The notes below the pieces were generated by a model, which was not told the DNA's origin, did not search any database, and was given only the letters and a program-made list of their open reading frames with translations. A program made the position numbers and the translations under genes. Shown in pieces: positions 1 to 32,556 of a stretch of DNA of 64,000 nucleotides. Position 1 is the stretch's first letter; each line of letters begins with the position of its first letter. Location of the stretch: positions 17,285,513-17,349,512 of the forward strand of contig CAIIXF020000004.1 in assembly GCA_903813345.2 (NCBI GenBank), in the 5' to 3' direction. The stretch comes from Owenia fusiformis (taxonomy: Eukaryota; Annelida; Polychaeta; Sabellida; Oweniidae).

Positions 1-312
1 CTGACGTAGAATGCCGAGCCTCTCTTTTTGACCAATTATAGACATCCTCTTCACATTCGTGGTACCCTCGGCCAACTTCGTTTGCAAAGAACATCTTTGG
101 CAATCTCGGCTTTTCTTGAGGTATCTTCGGTTGCAAGCCAAAAGTGGACACTTCTTATTCAACTCTTCACTCTTCATAGACTGTACTATAATCTTAAACC
201 CTCTCAAAATGACCACTTTCTCACAGTTCTAATTTTGTAATCTCCCATTGAATCCCTTGTTCGAGAAAGCGTGAAACGTAAACACATGCAAAACCTAACA
301 CTTTTGGCTGGT

Positions 313-516
313 CCTACACCCCCAAAATGCAATCTGATTTTCGACGCCGTTTTGGTGCCAAATTTCGGTGTCGTTTCGACACCAAATGGACTGACTAGTC
401 CGGTGCCAAATTTTGGTGTCGAAAGGTTTCGGTGCCGGAACAGCGCCGAAATGGTGCCGGAACAGCGCCGAATACTTTTGATGCCAAAACGGCGCCCAAT
501 TATATTGGCTGTGTAG
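313..516. repeat. GGTGCCGAAA-rich dispersed repeat, copy 1
   Basis: About 200 bp built from near-palindromic words such as TTTCGGTGCCG and its complement. The same sequence recurs in opposite orientation at 8364-8546, sharing both ends (CAAAATGCAATCTGATTTTC at one side, AATTATATTGGCTGTGTA at the other). Probably a small MITE-like element. The ORF across it is a by-product of the repeat. Confidence 0.7.
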
Positions 517-578
517 TGTTATTCATATAAGACAGGTTTAATCGTATGTCCACAATGACACTTGAACTGTCAACCTAC

Positions 579-20766
<20,188 letters not shown>

Positions 20767-22644
20767 GATGGCTCTTTCTCTTCTAACGGCTTATATTTAT
20801 TGTCAAATCATCAGGAAGAATTGCTGAAAATATACAATTACAGTTTTTAAAATAATTTTTATGAATTTGTGTTACCTTCAGGACTATATTATCAAGATGT
20901 TATACTAAATCACATACCGTCACATGAGCCATGTGGACTCAGTATGGCTAATTTTTCAATTAATGCATTATTGTATTTGGTGTGATGGGAGATATCTTGC
21001 TGAAAAACTATTTGTTTTGCCCGCCATGTATCTTACTCTATCTATCCAATGCCCTGCCATCTGCCCCAAAGTATCTACATGGTGGTGAACGGAGAGCCCA
21101 CAAGGCCTGTGTGACAGCTCGATAAGATCAGATATGCGAGACATGTCACGATCAAGTGTAAGTCAATACTCTGTAACCAGGGCTCTGTAGAACAGACTTG
21201 CAGGTTGCAGCCAAAATTCATGTATTCTAGATTGTGTACAGACATAAATCTACCCCCCCCCCCCCCAACCGTGATTGTGTATTAATGTGGCCTAGATAAT
21301 GCAACGGAGTAGAATAAATGAGAAGCAAATACATTGCAACAAAATATGTTTACTTTATGTAATTATATTTCTATTTATTGCTTCGTAGCGGAATGCATTG
21401 GTAGTCCTAGCACAATGTTATTGGAAATCCGATAATTCTTCATGACGTTGAATTACAAGTATACTAATATAACAAACTGTACAGTATACTAATATAACTA
21501 GTTATAAGTGAATGCTTAACTCTTTGTTGTCAAATTGCTCACAAGTTTTCTAATTTCTATACAAAATGAGGAACAAAGAACTGTGATCATTTATGCACCC
21601 GCTGCTCAATTTTAGTTTCCCTTATTACTTGATTAAAAATAAAGAAGGGATCAGTATTGGCCAGGGCAAATGTAAATTGACAATGCATACTCGTTCCAAT
21701 TTGATTTTCAATTATGAAAACTTTAGACTTTGATCCAAGATGCTTCAATCAAAACAATTAATGACACCAAAGAATCGATAAAAAAATATATATGTAAAAT
21801 CATGTCAAATTGATGCAAATACTTTTTGAACTCTCCCAACCAACACACAAACCAATCATATATTTCAGTAGGACAGTCTATGTACAGCATGATGGATGGC
21901 ATTGGTAGTAGGAGTATTGTTTAGTATGAGTAGAATACTTGAGACTGACATACTTAAGGTCACAAGCAAATGAAATATTTCTAATCAAATGTGAACTACC
22001 ACACTATCAAATCAGGCCTTCCACAGTGTGGTATACAATACGTACATGTTCAGACATTGGTACTAAATGGATGGGCTTCTTTGCTTTTCATCAAATGTCA
22101 CATCATCTAGGGGAGGGGAGGGGGGGGTTGTATGTAAAATAGGCCTCATTTTTAGTTAGTGAGTTGAAAATACTTTGTTAGACAACATTTGCAGAGGGAG
22201 GGGGGGGGGTGGAATACAGGGAGGGTACACACATCCTTGGTTTTTCATTGGAGAGTGAAAAGACATGATAATAGTAACACTCTGTACTCCCCCCCCCCTC
22301 TCTCTTGCTCCTTACCAAAGCACATCTATTCCCAGACCTCAAATCCCTGTAGCATACCACCAAAGAACCACCATGACCAGGCAAATCAGGATCATATTAA
22401 AATCAATTACTTGCATCTGGGAATTCTAGTAAATAATAGATACCTTCATGAATATCAAATCACTCGGTTACAATAACAATGCATTATACAGCATGGGGAA
22501 TCTACAAAGAAATATCATAGCAGATTGCTAATGACTTGTACATCATGAAGTTAAAATGAAACTCACAGTCATTCACAAAAATCTATTATTTACTATAGTT
22601 TATATTTTTCGCAATTTAAATTGTCACATGGAAAATAATATGTG
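20767..22644. other. Region upstream of the MYO7A start
   Basis: Must contain the MYO7A 5' UTR and promoter, but no TATA box, initiator or UTR exon can be assigned with confidence. Contains homopolymer C/G runs near 21252, 22120, 22200 and 22290; small ORFs crossing them are not credible. Confidence 0.4.
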
Positions 22645-22740
22645 CAGTAAAACCTGTCTAATCTGAACGCCTCTGAGAAAAAGTGTTTACATTGAGAGGT
22701 GTTCAGATAAGAGAGGTGTTGGGATATACAGGTTCTACTG
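22645..22740. mobile_element. CAGTAAAAC-ended element, short copy
   Basis: CAGTAAAACCTGTCTAATCT to CAGGTTCTACTG, 96 bp, followed by TA. Contains GAGAGGTGTTCAGATAAGAG. Confidence 0.75.
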
Positions 22741-23165
22741 TAGTTGTATTAATCTCTAGTAAATCAATCACCTCCTGCCATAACCACCCCCCCCCCCATC
22801 CCCTCCCCCTTATTTACTTCACCAGGTTGTGTTGTGTTGGTGAAGGAGTGGGAGGGGGGAACAGTCTTGAGGCGAGACTAGGCACTAATCTCCAAAGGAT
22901 TTTTTCACAAGTGGGTGCATTATTCTCATTTTCACAATTCAGACAAAAATTGATCAAATTATGCCCATTTTTCATGGTTTCTCTCATTTTCAAATGCAAG
23001 TGGGTGCAAGCCTATTTTCAAAATCTCAGGTATTCAAAATGGATATTCAGTAGTTCTGCAGCAGACTGTACTGTTAGCCTAGTATAGTTGTTCAATGTTG
23101 TGATGTGTTCAGTAAAAAGTCCATTGTTTAATTTATCACTGTAAGTCATTATGTTATTATTAATT

Positions 23166-23992
23166 AGAGTAGATTTCATGGCCTGACTTCGTCGGTAGAA
23201 CTTGAAAAATAAGATTTACCTGAAGATTAGGAGTCTTACTTACCCTCTAGAGGTTAGAACACACATTTTAATGAAACTCTATCACCCTTGTTGCGTCAAC
23301 TATAGAGCATTTAGCACAATGTCCAAGAGGTAAATTATGGATCGTGAAAATGAATGATTTCCTAGTAAGTTCCGGAAGTTTCAATACGATAAATTACCGA
23401 ACATTTGTGAAAAATGAATCTTTGTTCGTTGATTTTATAATTTACACGTGCGTGAATTTGTCTACACTTTGGTCTAAATTATAAAGCATCACAAACAGGT
23501 CCTAGAATATTAATAGACTAATACAGCTGACGACCCATTCATACTTTCCGCGCAGCATTTCATTCAGACCAACAGTTTAACTGTAGATCATGCACTTTTT
23601 CTGTCTTAGAACAGGCCATCCTCCCCTGCCCTGTCCTAAACTCGTCTGTAGAAGAGACCACAAAACATTATCTTCAAATATTTTAATTATTTTTACATCA
23701 GACATGGTTGGATGATATGTCACAAAATTAAAGGTCAAGGTCAATACAGTATTTCGTGATAGAGGCAAAGCAGTCCCGGAAGTAAACACGAGGAAAATGG
23801 AAAAGTTCAAAAAGCATTACCACAAATTTCAATCAAGTACTGTGCTTATGCTTCATCATGTACAAAACATAGCTGATATGGTTTCATTAAAATGTGTGTT
23901 CTAACCTCTAGAGGGTAAGTTATACTCCTAATTTTCAGATAAATCTTATTTTTCAAGTTCTACCGACGAAGTCAGGCCAGGAAATCTACTCT
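23166..23992. mobile_element. 827-bp TIR element (GAGTAGATTTC termini)
   Basis: About 105-bp terminal inverted repeats (23166-23280 and about 23885-23992) sharing GACTTCGTCGGTAGAACTTG and ACCCTCTAGAGGTTAGAACA. Core ends GAGTAG/CTACTC are flanked by TA on both sides. The interior has no transposase frame I can recognise, so it is probably non-autonomous. Confidence 0.85.
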
Positions 23993-24930
23993 AGTTTGAG
24001 GTCAGTAGTCTCAACACTCAAGTATATTTTATCACTGCCTGGCTATAAGAAAAAAAGATAACTGTTAAAAAAGATAACCATTTCTTTTTGGTATTTCGAT
24101 GACAATATTAATGTGGTGACTGGCTACCCAGACCATGCATCCATAATCACCGCAAAAAAATACAACAATAGAGCACATTTCACTAAAAAGGCAATGGTGA
24201 AGGTCTGAGTTCTTACATCATCTAAAAGTGGGCCAATTTCCAAATCCTGTTTAAATATTGTGATATATGAATACAATTGAACATTTGCATTTTACATCAA
24301 TCTACTGACCACTTCATGATAAATGAGTTTTAAAACAAGAGTCAAATGAATTATGTTACATTTGGTCCCTTGCCAAGTCATTTGGAATGCTCATATTTAC
24401 ATAAAAACTTCCAATGAAACAACCTGCTACTTCATACCTATTATGGTATAGATCTAAGAAGGATATCACATATCCTCAATTGCATTTGCATACATAGATA
24501 TTCATGATTAAGATACAACTTTTTCATATATTTAGTTGAATTGATCTGGATGAAACTTGACCAGACTATACCGTTTATAAGGACACCGATAATATGTCAA
24601 CTCCCAAAGCCAAATGCTTGAACAATCATTCATACCTTACTCTTTTTGAATAAAGCATCCAATTTTTTTATATTTCTATATAATATATTCAAACATGACC
24701 GTGCTCTATTCGAATTTCTCAACCAATCAGAATGCAGCATAGCCAATATAGAACGTTCTCTAATTCTCCATAGATGCACGACCATGCTCTATTCAATCTG
24801 CAATTTGCATTGTTTTGAGTGACGTCACATCTCAGCTGCACATCTGGGGCTCTGTCCGGGGATTGCATGCGTATTCTTCCTTCATGCCCGTTCCACAGAC
24901 ACGGCTTTTACTAATTTTTATGTTTGAATC

Positions 24931-25089
24931 GGAATAAATAATGATAGGCCATTCAATATGGTGAAATTCAGCACTCGTTGGACAGAATGTTAGTACAAAT
25001 GCACTCACCTTCGGTTCGTGCTTTGTACAACATTCTGTCCAACTCGTGCTGAATTTCACCATATTGAATGGACTATCATTATTTATTCC
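24931..25089. repeat. Foldback (long hairpin) element
   Basis: Arms 24931-24996 and 25025-25089 are near-perfect reverse complements (GGAATAAATAATGATAG against CTATCATTATTTATTCC, and GAAATTCAGCACTCGTTGGA against its complement) with about 28 bp of loop. Confidence 0.85.
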
Positions 25090-25786
25090 TTAAGTAAACT
25101 ATATATTATATATATTCACCCTGTTCCTTGTTGTCCTCTCTTTTTTCCTCCATTCCTCTATTTCCATTTTAAAACATGACCACGCTTGACAGTCCGCTCA
25201 TGACAAGGCCAAGGGAGACAAAAATGTCAACCCTTTTTGAAATAGACCCTTTTTTAAATATAACGTTTTGAAAAAAAATGTTGATATTGCATGTAAAGAC
25301 TGGATTTTGATCTGGACTATGTAAAAGGTTATATTCTATATTATTACATGCAAAGAAAATGTCACCAAAGGTTGAATAAAGATCAAGTATGTACTAAAAT
25401 ACAAGAAAATGTTTAATTAAGCACAAGACATGAACAAAATCAAACCACCAAATAGGCGGAAATTTGAATAAAAAACTGATGACCAGTTTTACAGGAATGG
25501 CGATTACTGTATATGATTCACCAAACCAAAAATAGTCATGGCAAATAGAAAACAAGAGAGTTACCAAAAAGATTTCTAGGATTCTTGATGATAAAAAAGT
25601 GGGATGCTAACATGATAACGAGCATGATGATAAGCATCATAAAGTATATTCCATCAATGTTGTGATAAAAACAGATAAAATAGGGTGACAAAATAACAAA
25701 CAAACAATCAATAATGATATGAGAGTAATTCACACCAATTTCTCATCAGAGATCGAGTATTATCAGTTCCATCTTTGAAAAAAGTC

Positions 25787-25890
25787 AAGCCTGATGGGGC
25801 AAAGTCATCAAGGTCACATGGGGCAAGATGGGACTCAATGGGGCAAGTTGGGATTCGATGGGGCAAGATGGCGCCCGATGGGGCAAGTGG
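25787..25890. repeat. GATGGGGCAAG short tandem repeat
   Basis: Six or so irregular copies of GATGGGGCAAG, 15-26 bp apart. The ORFs on both strands across it are incidental. Confidence 0.75.
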
Positions 25891-26679
25891 TGTATACTGG
25901 GCTTTAGCTTTGATAGAAGATATTTTCTTAAAGCTACTTGTTAGAGTTAAAGTCAAAACAAAACTAACATTTTTTCAAGAAGATCCCCTAAATATGAAAT
26001 GCTCCATCCATATGTTCATTATTTGAGACTTATCAGAATGATTATGATGACTGTACATGAATCAGATATGACATTAAAAGGAACTACATATTTAAAATTA
26101 CTCCGTTGTGCTGAATATTTGTTGTCTTCTAGGTTTAATAAACAACCAGAAATATGGGTAGTTTATCCTGAATACCCCATCTCCACTTTAATACAGCCCC
26201 CTAGCCATCAAGAGTTCCAGGGTATTCAAATTTGACAATTTTGGCCGAATTCACTTGAAAAGTGCTCAAAAGTGGTCAAGCACTTCGTAATTTTACAACT
26301 AATCTGGGCCATTTTTTGAGTGAACCCCATCCCAACCTAAATTGGCAAATTATGGAATCTATAGCATATTATATCTCTTGGAATATGATGTACATTCATC
26401 TGAGAAGTATGATAAAGAGGGACTCTGTTAAATCGACTGGATACTCCTATCAACTCCTTCTGTAAAACCACAAAAAGAAGCCATTTTTCTTCTTGCAGTT
26501 TATTACTGATTCATAAGAGCAATGAAGGATGGTCATGAGGATATAACACTACATCCCTCACAAAATATGACAAACAATTGTTTGTTGTTCTGGTGACTAC
26601 TACACTCTTATTTTCAACAAAGATACCTGTCAGGCCCAAGGCCAGGAGGGTTTGAGGGGTTCAGGCAAAGAAATATTCA

Positions 26680-28119
26680 CCAGAAAAGAAGTATTCACAA
26701 GGGACGAAGTAATTCACCAGGAAAGAAGTATTCACCAGGAAAGAAGTATTCACAAGGGACAAAGTATTCACCAGGAATGAAGTATTAACCAAGGGAAGAA
26801 GTACCAAACAGGAAAGAAGTATTCAAAAGGGACGAAGTATTCATCAGGAAAAAAGTATTTACCAAGGGAAGAAGTACTAACCAGGAAAGAAGTATTCACA
26901 AGGGACAAAGTATTCACCAGGAAAAAGTATTCACAAGGGAAGAAGTACTAAGCAGGAAAGAAGTATTCACAAGGGACAAAGTATTCATCGGGAAAAAAGT
27001 ATTTACCAAGGGAAGAAGTACTAACCAGGAAAGAAGTATTCACAAGGGACAAAATATTCACCAGGAAAGAAGTATTCACAAGGGAAGAAGTACTAAGCAG
27101 GAAAGAAGTATTCACAAGGGACAAAGTATTCATCGGGAAAAAAGTATTTACCAAGGGAAGAAGTACTCACCAGGAAAGAAGTATTCACAAGGGACGAAGT
27201 ATTCACCAGGAATGAAGTATTAACCAAGGGAAGAAGTACTCACCAGGAAAGAAGTATTCTTCAGGAAAGAAGTATTCACAAGGGACGAAGTAATTCACCG
27301 AGAAAGAAGTATTCACCAGGAATGAAGTATAAACCAAGGGAAGAAGTACTAAGCAGGAAAGAAGTATTCACAAGGGACAAAGTATTCATCAGGAAAAAAG
27401 TATTTACCAAGGGAAGAAGTACTAACCAGGAAAGAAGTATTCACAAAGGACAGAGTATTCACCAGGAAAGAAGTATTCACAAGGGACAAAGTATTCACCA
27501 GGAAAAAGTATTCACTAATGGAAGAAGTACTAACCAGGAAAGAAGTATTCACAAGGGACAAAGTATTCACCAGGAAAGAAGTATTCACAAGGGACAAAGT
27601 ATTCACCAGGAAAAAGTATTCACTAATGGAAGAAGTACTAACCAGGAAAGAAGTATTCACAAGGAACGAAGTATTCACCAGGAATGAAGTATTAACCAAG
27701 GGAAGAAGTACTCACCAGGAAAGAAGTATTCTTCAGGAAAGAAGTATTCACAAGGGACGAAGTAATTCACCAAGAAAGAAGTATTCACCAGGAATGAAGT
27801 ATAAACCAAGGGAAGAAGTACTAAGCAGGAAAGAAGTATTCACAAGGGACAAAGTATTCATCGGGAAAAAAGTATTTACCAAGGGAAGAAGTACTAACCA
27901 GGAAATAAGTATTCACAAGGGACGAAGTCTTCATCAGGAAAGAAGTACTCATAAGGGACAAAGTATTCACCAAGAAATGAAGTACTCACCAGGAAAGAAG
28001 TATTCATCAAGGGAAGATATACTCACCAAGGGAGGAAGTACTCAATAAAGTAAGTACTCAATAAGGGAAGAAGTATCAGCAAAGGAAGAACTATTCACCA
28101 AGGGAAGAAGTATTCAACA
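26680..28119. repeat. 18-bp minisatellite array (GAAGTATTCACCAGGAAA)
   Basis: Roughly 1.4 kb of variants of GAAGTATTCACMAGGRAM in 15-24 bp steps, mostly 18. Higher-order blocks recur (27349-27520 resembles 27518-27690). Because 18 is a multiple of three, long frames stay open on both strands (KEVFTRDKVFTR and VNTSFLVNTLSL). Confidence 0.92.
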
Positions 28120-28464
28120 GTATTACATACCTAGCGAAGCATTTGTATGGAAGTCAATGGAGCTGAAGGTCGGCTATATATTCCTGTATAGCCGCCAAAC
28201 TTTTTTACCATGACAACTTTATGACGTCATAACATGTAAACAAAGTGATTTAGACTGGAATCGTGTAAAATTTTGGTCTTTTTTCATGTATTTCAAAGTA
28301 TTATCTTTATGAAATGTTATGTAAATGTACTTTAGGTATGTAATACATCAATTATGTCCGTATCATTGAATATATGCCTTCAGTCTGTCATCAATATAAC
28401 CCTCGCAAGCTCGGGCTATATTGACTTCAGACTTCAGGCATATATTCAATGATAGGGACATAAT
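28120..28464. mobile_element. Insertion splitting the 18-bp array
   Basis: 28120-28346 has inverted ends GTATTACATACCTA / TAGGTATGTAATAC. 28351-28464 is a hairpin with arms of about 50 bp (ATCATTGAATATATGCC and complement). The minisatellite resumes on the far side, so this is an insertion into it. Confidence 0.65.
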
Positions 28465-28800
28465 GGCTAAATATTCACCAATGGAAGAAGTATTCAGACA
28501 AGATGAAAGGTGACAAGGGCAGAAATGGAGAAGTGTTCACCAGAGAGATGTATTCACCAAGGGTAAAAGTACTCAACAAGGGAAGAAGTATTGACCAATG
28601 GAAGAAGTACTCAACAAGGGTCCAAGAAGTATTCAGGAAGGAACAAAGTATTCACCAGGGGAAGAAGTATTCACCAAGGATGAAAGTTAATGAATGCAGA
28701 AATGGAGAAGTGTTCACCAGAAGAAGTACTCACCAGGAAAGAAGTATTTTTAAGGGACGGACTATTCATAAGGGACGAACTATTCACCAGAGTTTAATTT
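28465..28800. repeat. 18-bp minisatellite array, distal part
   Basis: Continuation of the GAAGTATTCACC array, more degenerate, with GTGTTCACCAGAGAG words like those inside CAGTAAAAC-ended elements. Confidence 0.85.
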
Positions 28801-29429
28801 TAGCAGGAGAGAAGAGTTCTCTAAAGAAGAAGAGTTCTCTAAAAATTGTTCTCACTAAAACAAGTTTCAAAGTACAAACATGTATAGATATTAGATAACC
28901 CTGTAGATAACAATATCAATTGATCATTTATTGCAATACTAGTAATGTTATCAACTATTGCAACAGTTTAAAAATAACATGATCGAGGAAGCCAATTTGA
29001 TCAATTATGTTTACAAAAAAATCTAAGAGAGCTTAGTATCCAATCAGCCAGAGTAATCATATCTATTAACTTGGGATCATTTACATGTCTAAAAGGTTAC
29101 CATACCCATGTCATGCAATATGGCCCATATAGTCCAACGAGGCCCATATTGTCCAATTAGGCCCTATCTCTCAAGGCCTTGACAGTAACAATAACTCAAA
29201 ATGTTCAGAATATCTGTTGGCTTTGATTCTCCAATGTCTCAAGGTCTTGACAGTACCACTGTCTCAAGAAAGCAGCAGTCGGATAACCCCTAGGCCCTAG
29301 CAGTACTGGCTGTCTTAAGTATATCTCAAGGTTACCTAAAGCCTTTACAGTTAAGAATCCTGGAAAACCTGAATGGCATCAATGTGTCAAGGCCTTAACA
29401 GTTCAGAATATTCCAAACCCCTAACTGAG

Positions 29430-29900
29430 CAAATATTTCAATGCCCTAACAGTGTCACTTTCTTACAATTCAAAATGCCCCAAAGCCCTATCAGTAAAAA
29501 TGTCTCAATGCCCTTACAGTGTCACTTTCTCAAGGCCTAACAATTCAAAATTCCCTAAAGCCCTAACAGCAAAAATGTCTCAATGCCCTAACAGTGTCAC
29601 TTTCTCAAGGCCTAACAATTCAAAATGCCCCAAAGTCCTAACAGCAAAAAATGTCTCAATGCCCTAACAGTGTCACTTTCTCAAGGCCTAACAATTCAAA
29701 ATGCCCCAAAGCCCTAACAGCAAAAATGTCTCAATGCCCTAACAGTGTCAATTTCTCAAGGCCTAACAATTCAAAATACCCCAAAGACCTAACAGCAAAA
29801 ATGTCTCAATGCCCTAACAGTGTCACTTTCTCAAGGCATTACAATTCAAAATGCCTCAAGGCTCTGATATTGACAATCTTTCAATGCCCCAACAGTGTAG
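29430..29900. repeat. 75-bp tandem repeat
   Basis: Units around GTGTCACTTTCTCAAGGCCT with landmarks at 29454, 29521, 29596, 29672, 29747 and 29822 (steps of 67, then 75-76). Looser related words (AAGGCCTTGACAG) extend back to about 29150. Confidence 0.92.
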
Positions 29901-29957
29901 AAATGTTTCAAAGCCCCAAAGGCATAAGATTGCCAAATGCCTCAAAGTTGTAAACTA

Positions 29958-31007
29958 CAGTAAAACCTGTGTATAGTGGACACCCATGGAGCCAAAAAAA
30001 TGTGTTCACTCTAGAAAAGTGTTCACTACAAAGAGGGAATTATATACAGAACTCAATGTAGTGTATATTGAGAAGAAGTGTTCACCAGACACAGGTGTTC
30101 ACTGGAGAGAGGTGTTCACTGAATGTTTTTTCTAACGGTTGATCGAAGAGAATTAGTTCGAAAATATTTTAAAGCTTCAAGGGAATGTAGACAGTTTTTT
30201 GAATTTAGCGGTACTTGTTTGATACTGAGGCTGAGAATTTGTTTGTCAGTGACGTATTATTTAGCTGGGCTATTATTGGTTCTGGTATGGCCAAGGTGTT
30301 TTTGATCACTTCGGCTTTATCTGCGGACCTACACACAGTTCACTAAATTTGCCAGATAAAATGATTAAGTTTTCTCAAGAATAGTATAAATGTACTTTAA
30401 CGTAGTTCAATCCTATCATTTTATTTGAAGTTAGATTAGTAAGTTAGTTTCAGTCAGATGTTCTAACTTTTGTAAAGCGCTAGTTTTATATTGTTTCTTT
30501 ACAGTTTATGAACTCTGAAGCCTACATCAAGTCAGTTTCAGCTTAGGATGTAGGTAGACCTCCTATTTGTTTTCAAAGAAGAAACATTTAGGTACTTCTT
30601 CACATTCTGTGAGAGGGGTCTCCGAGAAACTGGCACGAGTTCAAGGTTATAATACAACATCATGTAAACAGTTAGTCAAGTTTAGAGAATTCATTCAATC
30701 TACATACTAGACATTGTCCATATTGTACGAAACCTAGAGGGTTTCTGGCATACGTATTGTGTCATGTCATCAGACATATTATTTCCCATGTAATGTATAA
30801 ATTGTTGACTTTCAAGTCACGACAATTGCAAGATGCATTTTGTCGAGAATCTCTGATAGAGATTAGTTAAAGAGTGTTGTGTTTTGTGATGTATAGTTTT
30901 CTGTATTTTTGCAATAAACGGGTCGCGCACAAGCCATCCAATTGTAATTCAGGTGTTATGTAAGGTCTGGTGAATGGAGTTGCATTGCTTTAAGACAGTT
31001 TTTACTG
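29958..31007. mobile_element. CAGTAAAAC-ended element split by a later insertion
   Basis: Left part CAGTAAAACCTGTGTATAGT to GAGAGGTGTTCACT, right part AAGACAGTTTTTACTG. The intact copy at 38653-38830 runs across the same junction. About 850 bp are inserted between. Confidence 0.7.
30126..30971 (+). mobile_element. LTR-like insertion (possible solo LTR)
   Basis: Lies between two GAATG pentamers (30121-30125 and 30972-30976), compatible with a 5-bp target duplication. It has AATAAA at 30913 about 60 bp before its right end and no coding sequence. The termini do not clearly read TG...CA, so the solo LTR reading is tentative. Confidence 0.35.
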
Positions 31008-32204
31008 CATATACAAAAACTGAATTAAGCCTGCTTTAGTTTACATGTTAAGATTAATTCAATTGGTCTGTTAACTTTGTTATAAGTTCGCCCAGTTAAT
31101 AATAAGGAACCTGGTGACTCATGCAATATAACCTTACACTTAAACTGACACCATGTCATGTTAATTTTACTAGTTTTCTCTGCATTTCACATATGACAAT
31201 TCCTTTAAGTATTCTGTGTAGTTCTGGATATTAGTTAAATTTCAAATTAATTTTTTCTTCATTTTTTCTATTTTTCAAAAAATATTTATGGAAATTTCCT
31301 GTCGTTTTCTACAGGGGATATTGAAAGTACATTACATGTACACTGTATATATATATCACAGCAAGCTTCTGAGATATTACAAAAAAACATATGAAGTAAA
31401 CCTAACATAAAGTGATCGTAAAATCATCATTATTCACCATTTCACAATATATTCTCAGAAGAAATGTTAGAGATGCAAATAAATTGTTTATTTTTCTTCG
31501 GTAAAAAGTGGAAAAGCTACATTATGGAGAAACTGGCTATAAAGTCTACCCAGGGTAGAAGTTAATAATATAAGAGAGGGTCAACAAGTGCTAAAAACTG
31601 AAAAATGGATAAAATGATTTAACTTATTCCTCTTAAAATGTGCAAGGACAAACACAAATATTGAGAGAAATAACGAGGAAAATGTCACTTAAATTTAACT
31701 AGACATAATATAAATTCTACTTACATTCATGGTATGTTCAAAAATGATAAATATAATGGTGGTTGCTGTCTTACAAATGTTATATATATGAACCATGCAA
31801 AAGCTTCCTTCTAGCAATCTGAGTTCAATGAAGGGGACATAGTTCAAAATGTTCTTTGTTAATTTACACCATGGGATTGAATTTTGAGGAATCCTGTATA
31901 GAAATATTCTAATGGTCACTTTTAACATATCTCCCAATGCAAAATCTAATGTCATATAACAGTGTAGGCCAATGTTTATAACACAAACACTCAATAAGAT
32001 CTTCAAAAATATTAAAAATTGCTCCATTTTAATTGTTCTTAATCTGTTGCACCTTTAACAAAGCTTAGAGACTTGAGTAAATCACAACGTTAAGTGAGGA
32101 AGCAAGTTTATAAGTTTCTTTCAAAGATGTCAGTAATTGATTGATGTCGACTAACGCATGGGTTTTCTAGGAAGCCCTTCTCACGCGGTACTAGATTCGA
32201 CCAA
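31008..32204. other. Intergenic, no supported gene
   Basis: AT-rich. A 110-codon minus-strand frame at 31695-32027 has no recognised similarity. Confidence 0.5.
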
Positions 32205-32556
32205 TAGTTTGAATTTTGACCTACCAGATGTTTGAAAATCAAGGATTGTGAGTCTCATATTGCAAAGATTTTCTTCAAACTTGTACCATTTAATGCATAC
32301 ATTTCTGTTGGTACAATATTCTGTAATACAGAGTTCCTACTTTCAGCGGCATTTTGGTCCCCAGCAGTGAGAAGGGCTTCTCATAGCTGGGGACCAAAAC
32401 GCTGCTAAAACGAGGGACTCTTTACAATAAAGCAATGCATCGACAGAAAGGCAATTTTGCTTTGCTTTCAATGGAACAAGTTTGAAGAAAACTGGTGCAG
32501 TATGAGACTCACAATCCTTGATTTTCAAACATCTGGTATGTCAAAAATTCAAATTA
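32205..32556. repeat. Large foldback element
   Basis: Arms of about 150 bp meeting near 32380: CCAGATGTTTGAAAATCAAG at the left against CTTGATTTTCAAACATCTGG at the right, and TTTTGGTCCCCAGC against GCTGGGGACCAAAA near the centre. Confidence 0.88.

Noticed and set aside
22683-23087. 134-codon plus-strand ORF
   Set aside because: Crosses a CAGTAAAAC element and a poly-C run.
27322-28048. Long ORFs on both strands
   Set aside because: Consequence of an 18-bp repeat; open in several frames at once.
31695-32027. 110-codon hydrophobic minus-strand ORF
   Set aside because: AT-rich, no similarity, no splice or promoter support.
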